Shown here in pieces: positions 8,952 to 17,334 of a stretch of 64,000 nt of DNA. Origin of the DNA: an uncultured Clostridia bacterium (GTDB lineage: Bacteria; Bacillota; Clostridia; Christensenellales; Borkfalkiaceae). The DNA lies in NCBI GenBank assembly GCA_934796775.1, contig CAKVPH010000002.1, forward strand, positions 101,475 to 165,474. Direction: 5' to 3'. A program made the translations under genes and the position numbers. A model generated the notes under the pieces. That model was not told the origin of the DNA and searched no databases. It saw only the letters and a list, made by a program, of their open reading frames with translations. Position 1 is the first letter of the stretch, and the number at the start of each line of letters is the position of its first letter.

Positions 8952-10418
8952 ATGAAAAGAATTATTACGTTTTGTATAAGTCTTGTTTTGGTTGCCTGCA
9001 CTATGTTTGCGGTAAGTTGCAAAAAACCTGATAAAGACAGCAGTGAGGGCGAATACGTCGAAGGCGTTACCGTTGATAAAGATTACGTTTATTACGGCGA
9101 CAGCAAAAACGGCAAAAAGCAAATAAGAATCACGTTTGTAGAAAAAGGCTACGGCAGGCTATGGCTGGTTGAAACGGCAAAATATTTCGTTAAAGCAAAT
9201 CCGGACTACTATGTGTATATAGACGGAGACCCGAATCTTACCGGTTCTATATCCACAAAATTAAAATCCGGAAGAAACCTTTCCGATATTTACATGCCGG
9301 TAGGTTCTATGTGGGAACAGTATGTTTTGTCAGGCTATGTTGAGCCTATAGGCGACGTATATTCAGCTAAAGCAGAAGATAGCGACGGTAAAACCATTTT
9401 ACAAAAAATGTCTGAAAGTTGGCAAAACTACGGCAAGATAAAAAACGACGTTTACGACGATTATTTCGTCATGCCTTGGAACGACAACGTAACCGGTTTT
9501 GTATATAACGTTTCCATGTTTGAAAAATACGGTTGGAGCGTTCCCAAAACAACGGATGAGCTTTACGCTTTATGCGAACGCATTTTATCCGACACGAAAG
9601 GTGCTATAAAGCCGTTCGTATATCCGGGGCTTATAGGCGGTTATTTCGATTTTATCGGCGGAACGTGGTGGATGCAGTCTTCCGGATACGAGGGAATGCG
9701 TGAGTTTTACGATTTTGAAAGCGTTGACGTATTCGATCCTTCCGTACAGCCTTCTTTGGGAAGAAAACGCAGTTACGTTGAATTTGAAAGATTTTTTGCA
9801 GGCGACGCAAGCAGATTTTCTATGTCGGGCAGCATGAGTAAGAATCATATTACCGCTCAAATGGACTTTTTAAGAGGCAATGCGGCAATGATTCCTAATG
9901 CTTCCTGGATGGAAAGAGAGATGATAGACACCATGCCCAAGGGCTTTAAAATGGCTATCATGAGCGTTCCGTATGTTTCATCTGCTCAAAAAGACGAGAA
10001 CGGAAACTTTATTAAATGCAATTATATGACCGCACCCGATTATATGTTTATACCTAAAGGCGCAAAAGAAGTTGTCGGCGCAAAAGAGTTTTTAAAATTT
10101 ATGTGTCGCGACGATATGCTTCGTCTTTATACAAAGTATGCGGGTTCTCCAAGACCTTTCGATTATGATACTGACGGTATAGAGGGTTTATCTTTCTTTA
10201 CTCAAAGCGTACTCGATTTATGGAAATCGTCAAGAAAGTTCTTTATCTACTCAAAACATCCCGCGTATATAAAGAGTCTTATATCCTTAAACGGCGGATA
10301 TATGGATCCATACGCATCAATAATATACGGAGATTTAAACTCAACAAAGTTTTTAAATGCGGTTTATCTTAACGCAACCGAAAACTGGGATCAGTGGATG
10401 GAGGACGCTAATGTCTGA
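8952..10418 (+). CDS. ABC sugar-binding lipoprotein (extracellular solute-binding protein family 1)
   Basis: 488 residues from the ATG at 8952, with GGAGG 6 nt upstream; an in-frame TTG at 8940 overlaps that ribosome site and is rejected. Lipobox AVSC lipidates C23. The mature part has the family-1 layout: periplasmic-binding-protein lobes, DIYMPVGSMWEQYV, a hinge near MPWNDNVTGFVYN, and a C-terminal lobe with aromatic residues that usually stack on sugars. It is the receptor of the importer formed with the permeases at 10411 and 13866. The permease start lies inside its last codons. Confidence 0.9.
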   Translation: MKRIITFCISLVLVACTMFAVSCKKPDKDSSEGEYVEGVTVDKDYVYYGDSKNGKKQIRITFVEKGYGRLWLVETAKYFVKANPDYYVYIDGDPNLTGSISTKLKSGRNLSDIYMPVGSMWEQYVLSGYVEPIGDVYSAKAEDSDGKTILQKMSESWQNYGKIKNDVYDDYFVMPWNDNVTGFVYNVSMFEKYGWSVPKTTDELYALCERILSDTKGAIKPFVYPGLIGGYFDFIGGTWWMQSSGYEGMREFYDFESVDVFDPSVQPSLGRKRSYVEFERFFAGDASRFSMSGSMSKNHITAQMDFLRGNAAMIPNASWMEREMIDTMPKGFKMAIMSVPYVSSAQKDENGNFIKCNYMTAPDYMFIPKGAKEVVGAKEFLKFMCRDDMLRLYTKYAGSPRPFDYDTDGIEGLSFFTQSVLDLWKSSRKFFIYSKHPAYIKSLISLNGGYMDPYASIIYGDLNSTKFLNAVYLNATENWDQWMEDANV

Positions 10419-11349
10419 ATTCTCTCGTAAAAAACGTAAAAACAAAATTGTTTCGGAGGCAACGATTTTTCTGATAGTAATGATGACGATTCCCGTCTTA
10501 AATTTCTGTCTTAGTCTGTATCTTAATTTAGCTACGGTGCCGCTATCTTTTCAGGATTTTAACGTTAATACGAGCAAATATGAATTCATCGGGTTAAGAA
10601 ATTATGTAAGACTGATGCAGGAAATAAGCAAGTCGGGAAGCATATTTTTGGTGGCAATTAAAAACTCATTATTGTTTTTTCTATTAAACAACGCGGTTTT
10701 ATTGCCTTTATCAATAATATTTTCGTTCTTCCTTAACAAAAAAATGCCGCTTGCAGGTTTTTTCAGACTGGTATTTTTTATGCCGTCCATAATATCAGCA
10801 GTAGTTCTTACCATGTTGTTTATGTTTATATTCGACGATTCTATAGGGTTTATGTCCTCTATTTTTAAAGCGTTGAATATGGCGGATAAAATACCTCAAT
10901 TCGGGTGGTTCGGCGACGAAAAAAGCGCTTTAAATCTGGTATTGCTCTATTGTTTCTGGGTAGGCATCGGCGGAAATATTCTTCTTTTATCGGGTGCGAT
11001 AAACAGAATACCGCCTGAATTGATTGAGGTAGGTAAAATCGAAGGCTTGTCGGTATGGGGCGAGCTGTTCAAAATAACTTTTCCGCTTATCGGCGGAACC
11101 ATATCCGTATTGTTTATGCAGGGCGTAACGGTTATATTTACAATGTTTTTACCCGTAAAACTGCTCACTAACGGCGGACCTGTACATTCAACCTATACGT
11201 TGGCGTTATATATTACCAACGCGGTTCGTGATGACGGAAACCTGACGGTAGGGGCAACGGTTGGTATTATGTGCGCAATAGTCGGCACACCGTTGGTCTT
11301 AGCGTTTAAAAAACTTATGGAAAAAATATTTCCGGAATATCAATATTAA
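10411..11349 (+). CDS. ABC sugar permease, MalF/UgpA type
   Basis: 312 residues from the ATG at 10411, which overlaps the previous stop by 8 nt and has GGATGGAGG upstream; earlier in-frame starts would lie in the receptor gene. Six hydrophobic segments and an EAA-type loop (IPPELIEVGKIEGLSVWGE, with the conserved EG...G) identify the binding-protein-dependent permease family. Its partner is at 13866. No ATPase gene is present in the locus; in Firmicutes such importers often share an MsmX-type ATPase coded elsewhere. Confidence 0.9.
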   Translation: MSEFSRKKRKNKIVSEATIFLIVMMTIPVLNFCLSLYLNLATVPLSFQDFNVNTSKYEFIGLRNYVRLMQEISKSGSIFLVAIKNSLLFFLLNNAVLLPLSIIFSFFLNKKMPLAGFFRLVFFMPSIISAVVLTMLFMFIFDDSIGFMSSIFKALNMADKIPQFGWFGDEKSALNLVLLYCFWVGIGGNILLLSGAINRIPPELIEVGKIEGLSVWGELFKITFPLIGGTISVLFMQGVTVIFTMFLPVKLLTNGGPVHSTYTLALYITNAVRDDGNLTVGATVGIMCAIVGTPLVLAFKKLMEKIFPEYQY

Positions 11350-11384
11350 AAATATTGAAAATATTATAACAGGAGGAAAATTTT

Positions 11385-13811
11385 ATGAAACCAAACAACA
11401 AACGTATTCTTTTTGCAATGCTTGTAACGATGCTTATCGCGTCTATGTCGGTGGCAATGCTTACCGTATCGGCTGCAACAAAGGAAACACAACTTACGTC
11501 TGGCGTTTTAACCGCCAGAGGGGCTTTTAACATCGTAGAGTGGGAAAAAGTCGGTGATAATACCGATACCGTTTACTCTGTCGATAACAGAGGCAGCTTT
11601 CTCAGATATCAGACGCCATATGCCTGGAATGCTTGGATGCTGCTGGGTGACGCCGTTTCAAGAACGAAAGACGTAACTGTAGAATGGGATGTTACAAACA
11701 TTACTTACGATACGTATTTCTTACCTACTTACTGGTCTCAAAGCTATGCCGGAGCTTTACAGAACACCGATTTCTTTTATTCCGAATATGCTTTAGGCAG
11801 CTTTCCTAAGCTTTCTGCAAATAACAGATACAGATTAGTTTACGGAACCGACGGTTCGCTTGAAATTTCTACCGCACCCATAGCGGAAGACGGGGCTTAC
11901 GGAGATTTTACCGTTTTTGCGAAAAAAGAAAATTTCGTAACTATTCCCGATAGCGCAACCGACGCTTACTATTTCGGCTTTTTAGGTCACACTGCTAACG
12001 GCGGAGCTGCAGGCGGCATGCTCGATATCGATAATGTTAAGTTTATGTCTGGAACGGACGTGCTTATCAATCAGAACTTTGAAAAAGAAGTTAAAATCGA
12101 ATCAAACGGTATACCTACTGCAGGTACAATCACTGTACTCAACGGCGCGGTTTACCAAATTTGTGAAATAGAGGTAGATTCTCCTGCCGCAAATAACAAA
12201 TTGCTCTGCACCGAACAAATAAAACTCGATCCTTATACCGTAAAATGCGCCGATATCGTCGGAAGCATTCGTATGGATCAGGTTGCCGATAACGATAAAG
12301 TCGGTATAGCGTTAGGGCTTAACGACGGCACGGAAACTATCGGTAGCGAAAACGTTTCGTTTATTTATTTTGAAAACGAGGCAGGCGTTACTTACGTAAA
12401 CGTAATGAACGGTGCAACGGCAGGCGAGAAAAAATCTCTTGAAGCGGATTTTACGGGCAAATTTATTGATTTTACCGTTTCTATTTCAAAAGATAAAAAG
12501 GCAGTCGTTTCTGTCGGCGAAAAATCATTTACTTTTGACGTTGCAAACGTTCAGGGTAAAGTTGCTATAACTCATAGTCTTGCAGGTACGGCTAAATATG
12601 CCGTAGGTAAGAATTTCTCTATAAAGAATTATTCTTATTTGGAAGGCGACGGAAAAACGCTCGGTCAAAACTTTAATACGGGATATATAGATTCCAAAAA
12701 TTATATTTATGAAGGCTTCCCGGCTACTCAGTTCGAAGATTCCGCAAAAGCCGAAGGCATAAAAATAGAAGACGGTAAATTATTCTTTAAGGGTACGTCC
12801 GACGGCAGTTACTTCGGATTTACCGGAACTTATGCAGACTTTATTCTTGAATTCGACTATACCACGTTAGCTATAGAAGACAGACCTGCAATCAGCGAAA
12901 ATTATCCTTACGGATACAGCGCAATCGGTATATACTTCGGTGCAAATCAGTATGCTTGGTCGGGCGACAGCAACCACGGTAAAGCCGTATACTTAATAGA
13001 TAATTATAACGATACGTCCATTATGCAGTTTGCATACTGGAACGAAGGCGGAAGCACGTATAATACCTTACTCGAATCTTACACTCCGCAGGGCGGAACT
13101 AATGTAGAAGACGGCAAAGTATCCATTTATAAAAAGACTAACAAAATCAAAATTGTAGCGGCTAACAACACCGTAAGCATTTATGCGGTTACTTTGGAAG
13201 AAGGAAAGGCTTTATCCGAATACACGTCCGCAGATTATAAGCTTTTAGGAAGTTATGAATGTAAAAGCACTTACGGACTTGTAAATATCACTTCTTCCGA
13301 AGCAGGTTATTTCCGGGTCGATAATTTAAAAATTACTAATATCGACGCTAAAACGGAACAAGAGGTTGCCGATAAAGTTGCGGCATACGTTGATTTTCAA
13401 GAAATCGCGGACGACGTAGCTCCCGAAAAATTAGGAAAACCCGTTCTTAAACTAAACGGAAACGTCGTTACGTGGGATGCAGTCGCACATGCAACCGGAT
13501 ACGAAATTAAGATCGGCGACGAAGTAACGGCCGTATCTGCCGATACGTTGTCGTATACGTTTACTCAGACCGAACAAGGCGAATATACTCTTTACGTTAA
13601 AGCTATTTATAGTGGCGAAGAGAAATTTACCGACGGAGATGCCGAAAGTATAGTTTACAAAGTGGAAAAACCCGATACTTCGTCATCCGAAACGTCAGAC
13701 AGTACCGCTTCGGGCTGTGGTTGTCCTTCTGATATAGGCGTAGTTCCCGTATTTGTAATGGCTGCAGCTGTTATTGCGGTAACGCTGCTTATGAAGAAAA
13801 AAGAAAACTAA
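11385..13811 (+). CDS. Large secreted surface protein with Cys-rich C-terminal anchor
   Basis: 808 residues. Sec signal peptide (residues ~1-31, ending TVSA-A). Several beta-rich lectin/laminin-G-like modules follow (about 35-225, 235-420 and 430-670), containing LDIDNVKF and FRVDNLKI strands typical of carbohydrate-binding jelly rolls. A fibronectin-III-like module occupies ~690-765 (WDAVAHATGYEIKI). A Ser/Thr linker leads to GCGCP (C778, C780), a hydrophobic helix and KKKEN at the end. The gene lies between the two permease genes, an unusual place, and is followed by a strong hairpin without a U-tract. Its role is probably to bind the glycan at the cell surface; this is inference. Confidence 0.7.
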   Translation: MKPNNKRILFAMLVTMLIASMSVAMLTVSAATKETQLTSGVLTARGAFNIVEWEKVGDNTDTVYSVDNRGSFLRYQTPYAWNAWMLLGDAVSRTKDVTVEWDVTNITYDTYFLPTYWSQSYAGALQNTDFFYSEYALGSFPKLSANNRYRLVYGTDGSLEISTAPIAEDGAYGDFTVFAKKENFVTIPDSATDAYYFGFLGHTANGGAAGGMLDIDNVKFMSGTDVLINQNFEKEVKIESNGIPTAGTITVLNGAVYQICEIEVDSPAANNKLLCTEQIKLDPYTVKCADIVGSIRMDQVADNDKVGIALGLNDGTETIGSENVSFIYFENEAGVTYVNVMNGATAGEKKSLEADFTGKFIDFTVSISKDKKAVVSVGEKSFTFDVANVQGKVAITHSLAGTAKYAVGKNFSIKNYSYLEGDGKTLGQNFNTGYIDSKNYIYEGFPATQFEDSAKAEGIKIEDGKLFFKGTSDGSYFGFTGTYADFILEFDYTTLAIEDRPAISENYPYGYSAIGIYFGANQYAWSGDSNHGKAVYLIDNYNDTSIMQFAYWNEGGSTYNTLLESYTPQGGTNVEDGKVSIYKKTNKIKIVAANNTVSIYAVTLEEGKALSEYTSADYKLLGSYECKSTYGLVNITSSEAGYFRVDNLKITNIDAKTEQEVADKVAAYVDFQEIADDVAPEKLGKPVLKLNGNVVTWDAVAHATGYEIKIGDEVTAVSADTLSYTFTQTEQGEYTLYVKAIYSGEEKFTDGDAESIVYKVEKPDTSSSETSDSTASGCGCPSDIGVVPVFVMAAAVIAVTLLMKKKEN

Positions 13812-13823
13812 TATAAAAAACGA

Positions 13824-13851
13824 GTTTCCGCGGAAGAAATTCCGCGGAAAC
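13824..13851 (+). other. Intercistronic hairpin without U-tract
   Basis: GTTTCCGCGGAA, loop GAAA, TTCCGCGGAAAC: a perfect 12-bp stem right after the surface-protein gene. It is followed by CAAAAATAAT, not a T-run, so it is more likely a 3'-end stabiliser or processing block than a terminator. Confidence 0.8.
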
Positions 13852-13865
13852 AAAAATAATATAGT

Positions 13866-14747
13866 ATGAACCGTATGAATCATAAAAACGTAGGAAAAAT
13901 TAAAAAATCTAAATATGAAAAAATTCTTTTTGCTGTAATATTCGTTATATTTTTTATATATGCTTTAACGTTAATATTCCCGTTCGTGTGGATTTTTTAT
14001 AATTCGTTTAAAAGCTACAACGAATTTTTATACGACAGCATATGGACTTTTCCTAAAGAGTTTACGTTAGAAAACTGGACGAATGCAATTTATACCGAAG
14101 CATACGGAGTTACTTTGCCGGTTATGTTTTTGAACAGTATAATTTTCGTTGTCGGCTGTACTTTTATAAGTATTTGTTGTAGCGGCGTTACAGCTTATTG
14201 CCTTGCTAAGTATAAGTTCAAAGGCAATCAGTTAATGTATACGGTTGCTTTGGTCATTATGCTTGTTCCGTCGCTCGGAACAATGGCGTCAACTTATAAG
14301 TTTTGGGTTGATATAGGACTTTACGATACCTATTTTTCCATGTTTATTATGTCAACGTCCGGATTCGGAACGGGATTTTTATTGCTATACGGCTTTTTTA
14401 AGAGTCTTGAATGGAGTTATGCCGAAGCTGCTTTCGTTGACGGAGCAGGGCATTTTACCGTTTTCTTTAAAATAATGGTGCCTATGGCGTTACCCGGCGT
14501 ATTATCTGTGGGAATTATGTCTGCAATCGGAATATGGAACGATTATTTCACGTTTTATCTTTATACGCCTTCTAAGGTAACTGTGGCGTTAGGGTTGAGC
14601 TTATTGTTAGATAAAGCGCAACAGAGCGGCAATTTTCCGGGGTTGTTTTCGTTACTTTTAATTTCCGTTATCCCTGTTGTTCTTACGTTTTGCATCTTCC
14701 AGAAAAAAATAATGAACAATATGACAATCGGCGGATTAAAGGGTTAA
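13866..14747 (+). CDS. ABC sugar permease, MalG/UgpE type
   Basis: 293 residues with six transmembrane segments. The EAA loop reads EAAFVDGAGHFTVFFKIMVPM, the contact site for the ATPase. The N-terminal TLIFPFVWIFYNSFKSYNEF is typical for MalG-type subunits. It pairs with the MalF-type subunit at 10411, but the 2.4-kb surface-protein gene stands between them. No clear Shine-Dalgarno is seen before the ATG at 13866; downstream in-frame starts at MNHKNVGK are possible. Confidence 0.9.
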   Translation: MNRMNHKNVGKIKKSKYEKILFAVIFVIFFIYALTLIFPFVWIFYNSFKSYNEFLYDSIWTFPKEFTLENWTNAIYTEAYGVTLPVMFLNSIIFVVGCTFISICCSGVTAYCLAKYKFKGNQLMYTVALVIMLVPSLGTMASTYKFWVDIGLYDTYFSMFIMSTSGFGTGFLLLYGFFKSLEWSYAEAAFVDGAGHFTVFFKIMVPMALPGVLSVGIMSAIGIWNDYFTFYLYTPSKVTVALGLSLLLDKAQQSGNFPGLFSLLLISVIPVVLTFCIFQKKIMNNMTIGGLKG

Positions 14748-14759
14748 TCGGAGGAGTGT

Positions 14760-15998
14760 ATGGCAAAAAAATATAAAAATCAAATAGTAACGGGAGGATG
14801 GGTTAGCCCTCCTCAGGAACTTTTTTCAGGTACGAATTATATTACGGACGAGCAATATTCTTTTGCAAAAGAATGCAAAATGGATTATCTGTTTACTCTT
14901 TACGAAAACCCGACTAAATATGGAAACGAATATATTTTAAGTGCATTAAAAGCCGCCGAAAAAAACGGAATAGGTTTATTTGTAGGAGATTACAGATTTT
15001 TTGACGCAGACTCAGAGCAAACAAAAAAATTACTTTCGGTATACGAGAAATACGAATCGTTCGCCGGGCTTAATTTATATGATGAACCCGGTATAGCTAA
15101 ATTTGAAGAAATCGAAAACGCGCGCAAAAAAATAAATCAATTATCCGATTGCACCTGTTTTGTCAATTTGTTGCCCAAATATGCATTATCGTCTGTTTTA
15201 AAGGGAACTTATAAAGCGGGCGATACCGGGATTGCTACAAAAGAAGAATATCAGGAATATCTTAAAAAGTTTATCCATGCTTACAAAAGCGATATTTTAT
15301 CTTATGATTTTTATCCGTTCAGGTGGGAATACGGTAAATGCGACGAGGATTTTTATTATCAGATTGCCGTAGTATATTCGGCGGCTAAAAAGCTCGGCGT
15401 GCCAATGTGGACGTTTATTCAGATAACGTCCTGGAATAAAGAAATTCGCGAAATGACCGATGCCGAAATACAATGGCAAGTATATCTTTCTCTCGCGCTC
15501 GGGGCCAAAGGAATTATGTATTTTACATACTGGTTGCCGTTTTCGTCTGAGCAAGAGCATTATACACAAGCCATAATCGAAGCAAACGGCGAAAAAGGTG
15601 CGCCGTTTAATATCGTAAAATCATTGAACACGGTTATTGAAACAATCAATCCCGTTATGGGGGAAGCAAGTTTTTACGGCTGTTGTTGCGGAAGAGAGAT
15701 AGACAAGAAGATCCCCGATTTATACGAAAGGATTTCCTCTTTCGATTTTAACGGCACAACTTGTTCTGTTTTTGCAGGAGATAACGTTATTGCAAGCTTG
15801 TTTAAAGACCAAAACGATAGAGCTTGCTTGCTTGTAGTAAACACAAGTTTTAAAGGCTGTGAAAGCGTAAATTTAAATTTTTCAGATGCGGTGCAGTTAA
15901 GCGTCGTTGATAAAAATCAAACAAATGACGTATTTATAAATAAAGAGCTTAAATTCGGCATAGAAAAATGCTCCGGCGTTTTCATTTATATAAAATAG
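14760..15998 (+). CDS. Cytosolic glycosidase-like TIM-barrel protein
   Basis: 412 residues, no signal peptide. It is a paralogue of the lipoprotein at 7533: shared landmarks are LNLYDEP (D108, E109), SYDFYP, MWTFIQ, GAKGIMYFTYW and a C-terminal beta domain. GGAGGAG lies before the ATG. It probably acts on the oligosaccharide brought in by the importer, while its exported relative acts outside. As in the paralogue, the strand where clan GH-A enzymes carry the nucleophile ends in Gln. A CCCG cysteine cluster sits near residue 305. Last gene before a terminator. Confidence 0.6.
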   Translation: MAKKYKNQIVTGGWVSPPQELFSGTNYITDEQYSFAKECKMDYLFTLYENPTKYGNEYILSALKAAEKNGIGLFVGDYRFFDADSEQTKKLLSVYEKYESFAGLNLYDEPGIAKFEEIENARKKINQLSDCTCFVNLLPKYALSSVLKGTYKAGDTGIATKEEYQEYLKKFIHAYKSDILSYDFYPFRWEYGKCDEDFYYQIAVVYSAAKKLGVPMWTFIQITSWNKEIREMTDAEIQWQVYLSLALGAKGIMYFTYWLPFSSEQEHYTQAIIEANGEKGAPFNIVKSLNTVIETINPVMGEASFYGCCCGREIDKKIPDLYERISSFDFNGTTCSVFAGDNVIASLFKDQNDRACLLVVNTSFKGCESVNLNFSDAVQLSVVDKNQTNDVFINKELKFGIEKCSGVFIYIK

Positions 15999-16010
15999 AA
16001 TAGTAATTCG

Positions 16011-16044
16011 GCGGTAACGGCTATGTGTGTTGTTACCGCTTTTA
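16011..16044 (+). terminator. Intrinsic terminator of the carbohydrate locus
   Basis: GCGGTAAC (16011-16018) pairs with GTTACCGC (16032-16039), followed by TTTTATT. Confidence 0.85.
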
Positions 16045-16082
16045 TTCAGGTTATTTATTGTTTTTTATCTTGAGCGTTCGAT

Positions 16083-16111
16083 GTATAATTAAAAGTTATT
16101 TGGAAAAAATA
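16083..16111 (+). promoter_or_regulatory. Candidate sigma-F promoter of sigG
   Basis: GTATA (16083-16087) matches the sigma-F -35 consensus GYWTA, and GGAAAAAATA (16102-16111) matches the -10 consensus GGNRANAHTR at every position; the spacer is 14 nt. In B. subtilis spoIIIG (sigG) is transcribed by sigma-F, so the site is where it is expected, about 75 nt before the start codon. Confidence 0.65.
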
Positions 16112-16185
16112 ATGTATAGATAAAATACCGAAAGTGTCGTTAATCAACCTATAGACCGACTTTTTAGTACATACGGAGGTTGCTT

Positions 16186-16962
16186 ATGACAAGAAAAGTA
16201 GAAATAACCGGTTTAGATACCGGTACTTTGAAAAACATCGGCAAGAAAAAAAGCGAAGAGCTGATGATTCGTATAAAACAGGGTGACGAGCGCGCAAAAG
16301 AAGAATTTATTTTGGGTAACGTCAAACTTGTTCTGGCAGTAATAAAAAGGTTTCAGGGCGCAAAAGTTTCCGCCGACGATATGTTTCAGTCGGGCTGTAT
16401 AGGACTTATAAAAGCGGTCGAAAATTTCGATATGTCGGTAGGGGTATGTTTTTCGACTTATGCCGTTCCTATGATAATCGGCGAGATTAAAAGAATACTG
16501 AGAACTACCAACAGTTTAAGAGTTCCGCGCAGTATAAGGGACTCTGCATTCAAGGCTTTAAAGGTTCGTTCCGAGATTGAAAAAGACAATCGCGAAGCTA
16601 CTATGGCAGAGATTGCCGAGCGAATGAACGTAGAAGAAAAAGAAGTGGTTTACTGTCTTGACGCAATATCCGATCCTATGTCTATATACGAACCCGTGTA
16701 CAACAAATCGGGCGATACGATTGAACTTTTGGATCAGCTTAAAGACGAAAAGGGTACCGACGAAAAGTGGACCGAACACGTTGCTTTGCAAAGTGCAATG
16801 GAAAAGCTCGACGACCGCGAAAAAAAGATCATTTATATGCGGTATTACGAAGGTAAAACTCAAACGGAAATATCATTCGAAGTCGGGTTATCGCAGGCGC
16901 AGGTTTCAAGAATAGAAAAACTTGCTTTGTCGTTTATGCGCACCAAACTTTCGTTCACTTAA
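16186..16962 (+). CDS. sigG: RNA polymerase sporulation sigma factor sigma-G
   Basis: 258 residues from the ATG at 16186, with CGGAGG 9 nt upstream (an in-frame TTG two codons earlier is rejected). The N-terminus KVEITGLDTGTL closely resembles the sigma-G leader. Region 2 contains DDMFQSGCIGLIKAVENFD and FSTYAVPMIIGEIKRILR; region 3 and region 4 (KTQTEISFEVGLSQAQVSRIEKLAL, helix-turn-helix) are complete. Sigma-G drives late forespore transcription. In many Clostridia it lies beside spoIIGA-sigE, but here it stands alone between the sugar locus and the xpt riboswitch. Confidence 0.92.
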   Translation: MTRKVEITGLDTGTLKNIGKKKSEELMIRIKQGDERAKEEFILGNVKLVLAVIKRFQGAKVSADDMFQSGCIGLIKAVENFDMSVGVCFSTYAVPMIIGEIKRILRTTNSLRVPRSIRDSAFKALKVRSEIEKDNREATMAEIAERMNVEEKEVVYCLDAISDPMSIYEPVYNKSGDTIELLDQLKDEKGTDEKWTEHVALQSAMEKLDDREKKIIYMRYYEGKTQTEISFEVGLSQAQVSRIEKLALSFMRTKLSFT

Positions 16963-16978
16963 GGCAAGTTTTTAACAT

Positions 16979-17052
16979 TTATATATGTAAAAATATCTAT
17001 GTAAAATTATATATGTAAAAATATCTATGTAAAAAATTCTATGTAAAAAATT
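16979..17052. repeat. Nested tandem duplications (2 x 28 bp and 2 x 14 bp)
   Basis: 16979-17006 and 17007-17034 are identical 28-bp units; 17025-17038 and 17039-17052 are identical 14-bp units sharing CTATGTAAAA. They lie between the sigG stop and its terminator. Confidence 0.93.
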
Positions 17053-17092
17053 CGGGTGCAGTTCATATTTCATGCTCCCGAAAATTTTTTTT
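17052..17092 (+). terminator. Intrinsic terminator downstream of sigG
   Basis: TCGGGTGCA (17052-17060) pairs with TGCTCCCGA (17073-17081), one mismatch, followed by an eight-T run at 17085-17092. Confidence 0.8.
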
Positions 17093-17121
17093 GCTAAATT
17101 TAAAAACCGACGATAATTCGT

Positions 17122-17151
17122 TTGACAAAACCTTACGTTATCGGGTAGAAT
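17122..17151 (+). promoter_or_regulatory. Sigma-A promoter of the riboswitch-xpt transcript
   Basis: TTGACA (17122-17127), 18-nt spacer, TAGAAT (17146-17151), just upstream of the aptamer. Confidence 0.8.
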
Positions 17152-17174
17152 AAGCGCATAAAAACGAAATATTG

Positions 17175-17238
17175 CCGATATATCTACGGATTAATGGCCC
17201 GTAAGTTTCTACCGCATAGCCTAAGATGCGACTATTGG
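17175..17238 (+). promoter_or_regulatory. Guanine-type purine riboswitch aptamer
   Basis: Purine aptamer with P1 (CCGATA/TATTGG), P2 (TACGG/CCGTA), the conserved TTTCTACC of J2/3, and P3 (CGCAT/ATGCG, loop AGCCTAAG). The discriminator in GACTAT is C (C74 of the B. subtilis xpt aptamer, U in adenine sensors), so guanine or hypoxanthine should be the ligand. A terminator hairpin at 17284-17310 provides the OFF state. It controls xpt and possibly the transporter downstream. Confidence 0.93.
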
Positions 17239-17283
17239 ACTGTATTATTCTCTGATTTTTAGGGATAGTATTTTTATTGGCAG

Positions 17284-17310
17284 ACAAGTTATTTTTTAAC
17301 TTGTTTTTTT
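17284..17310 (+). terminator. Riboswitch-controlled terminator
   Basis: ACAAGTTA (17284-17291) pairs with TAACTTGT (17297-17304), then a T-run. It lies between the aptamer and the xpt ribosome site (AGGAGC), so ligand binding would end transcription here. Confidence 0.85.
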
Positions 17311-17334
17311 GTTTTTCTTTTTAGGAGCAAGCTT

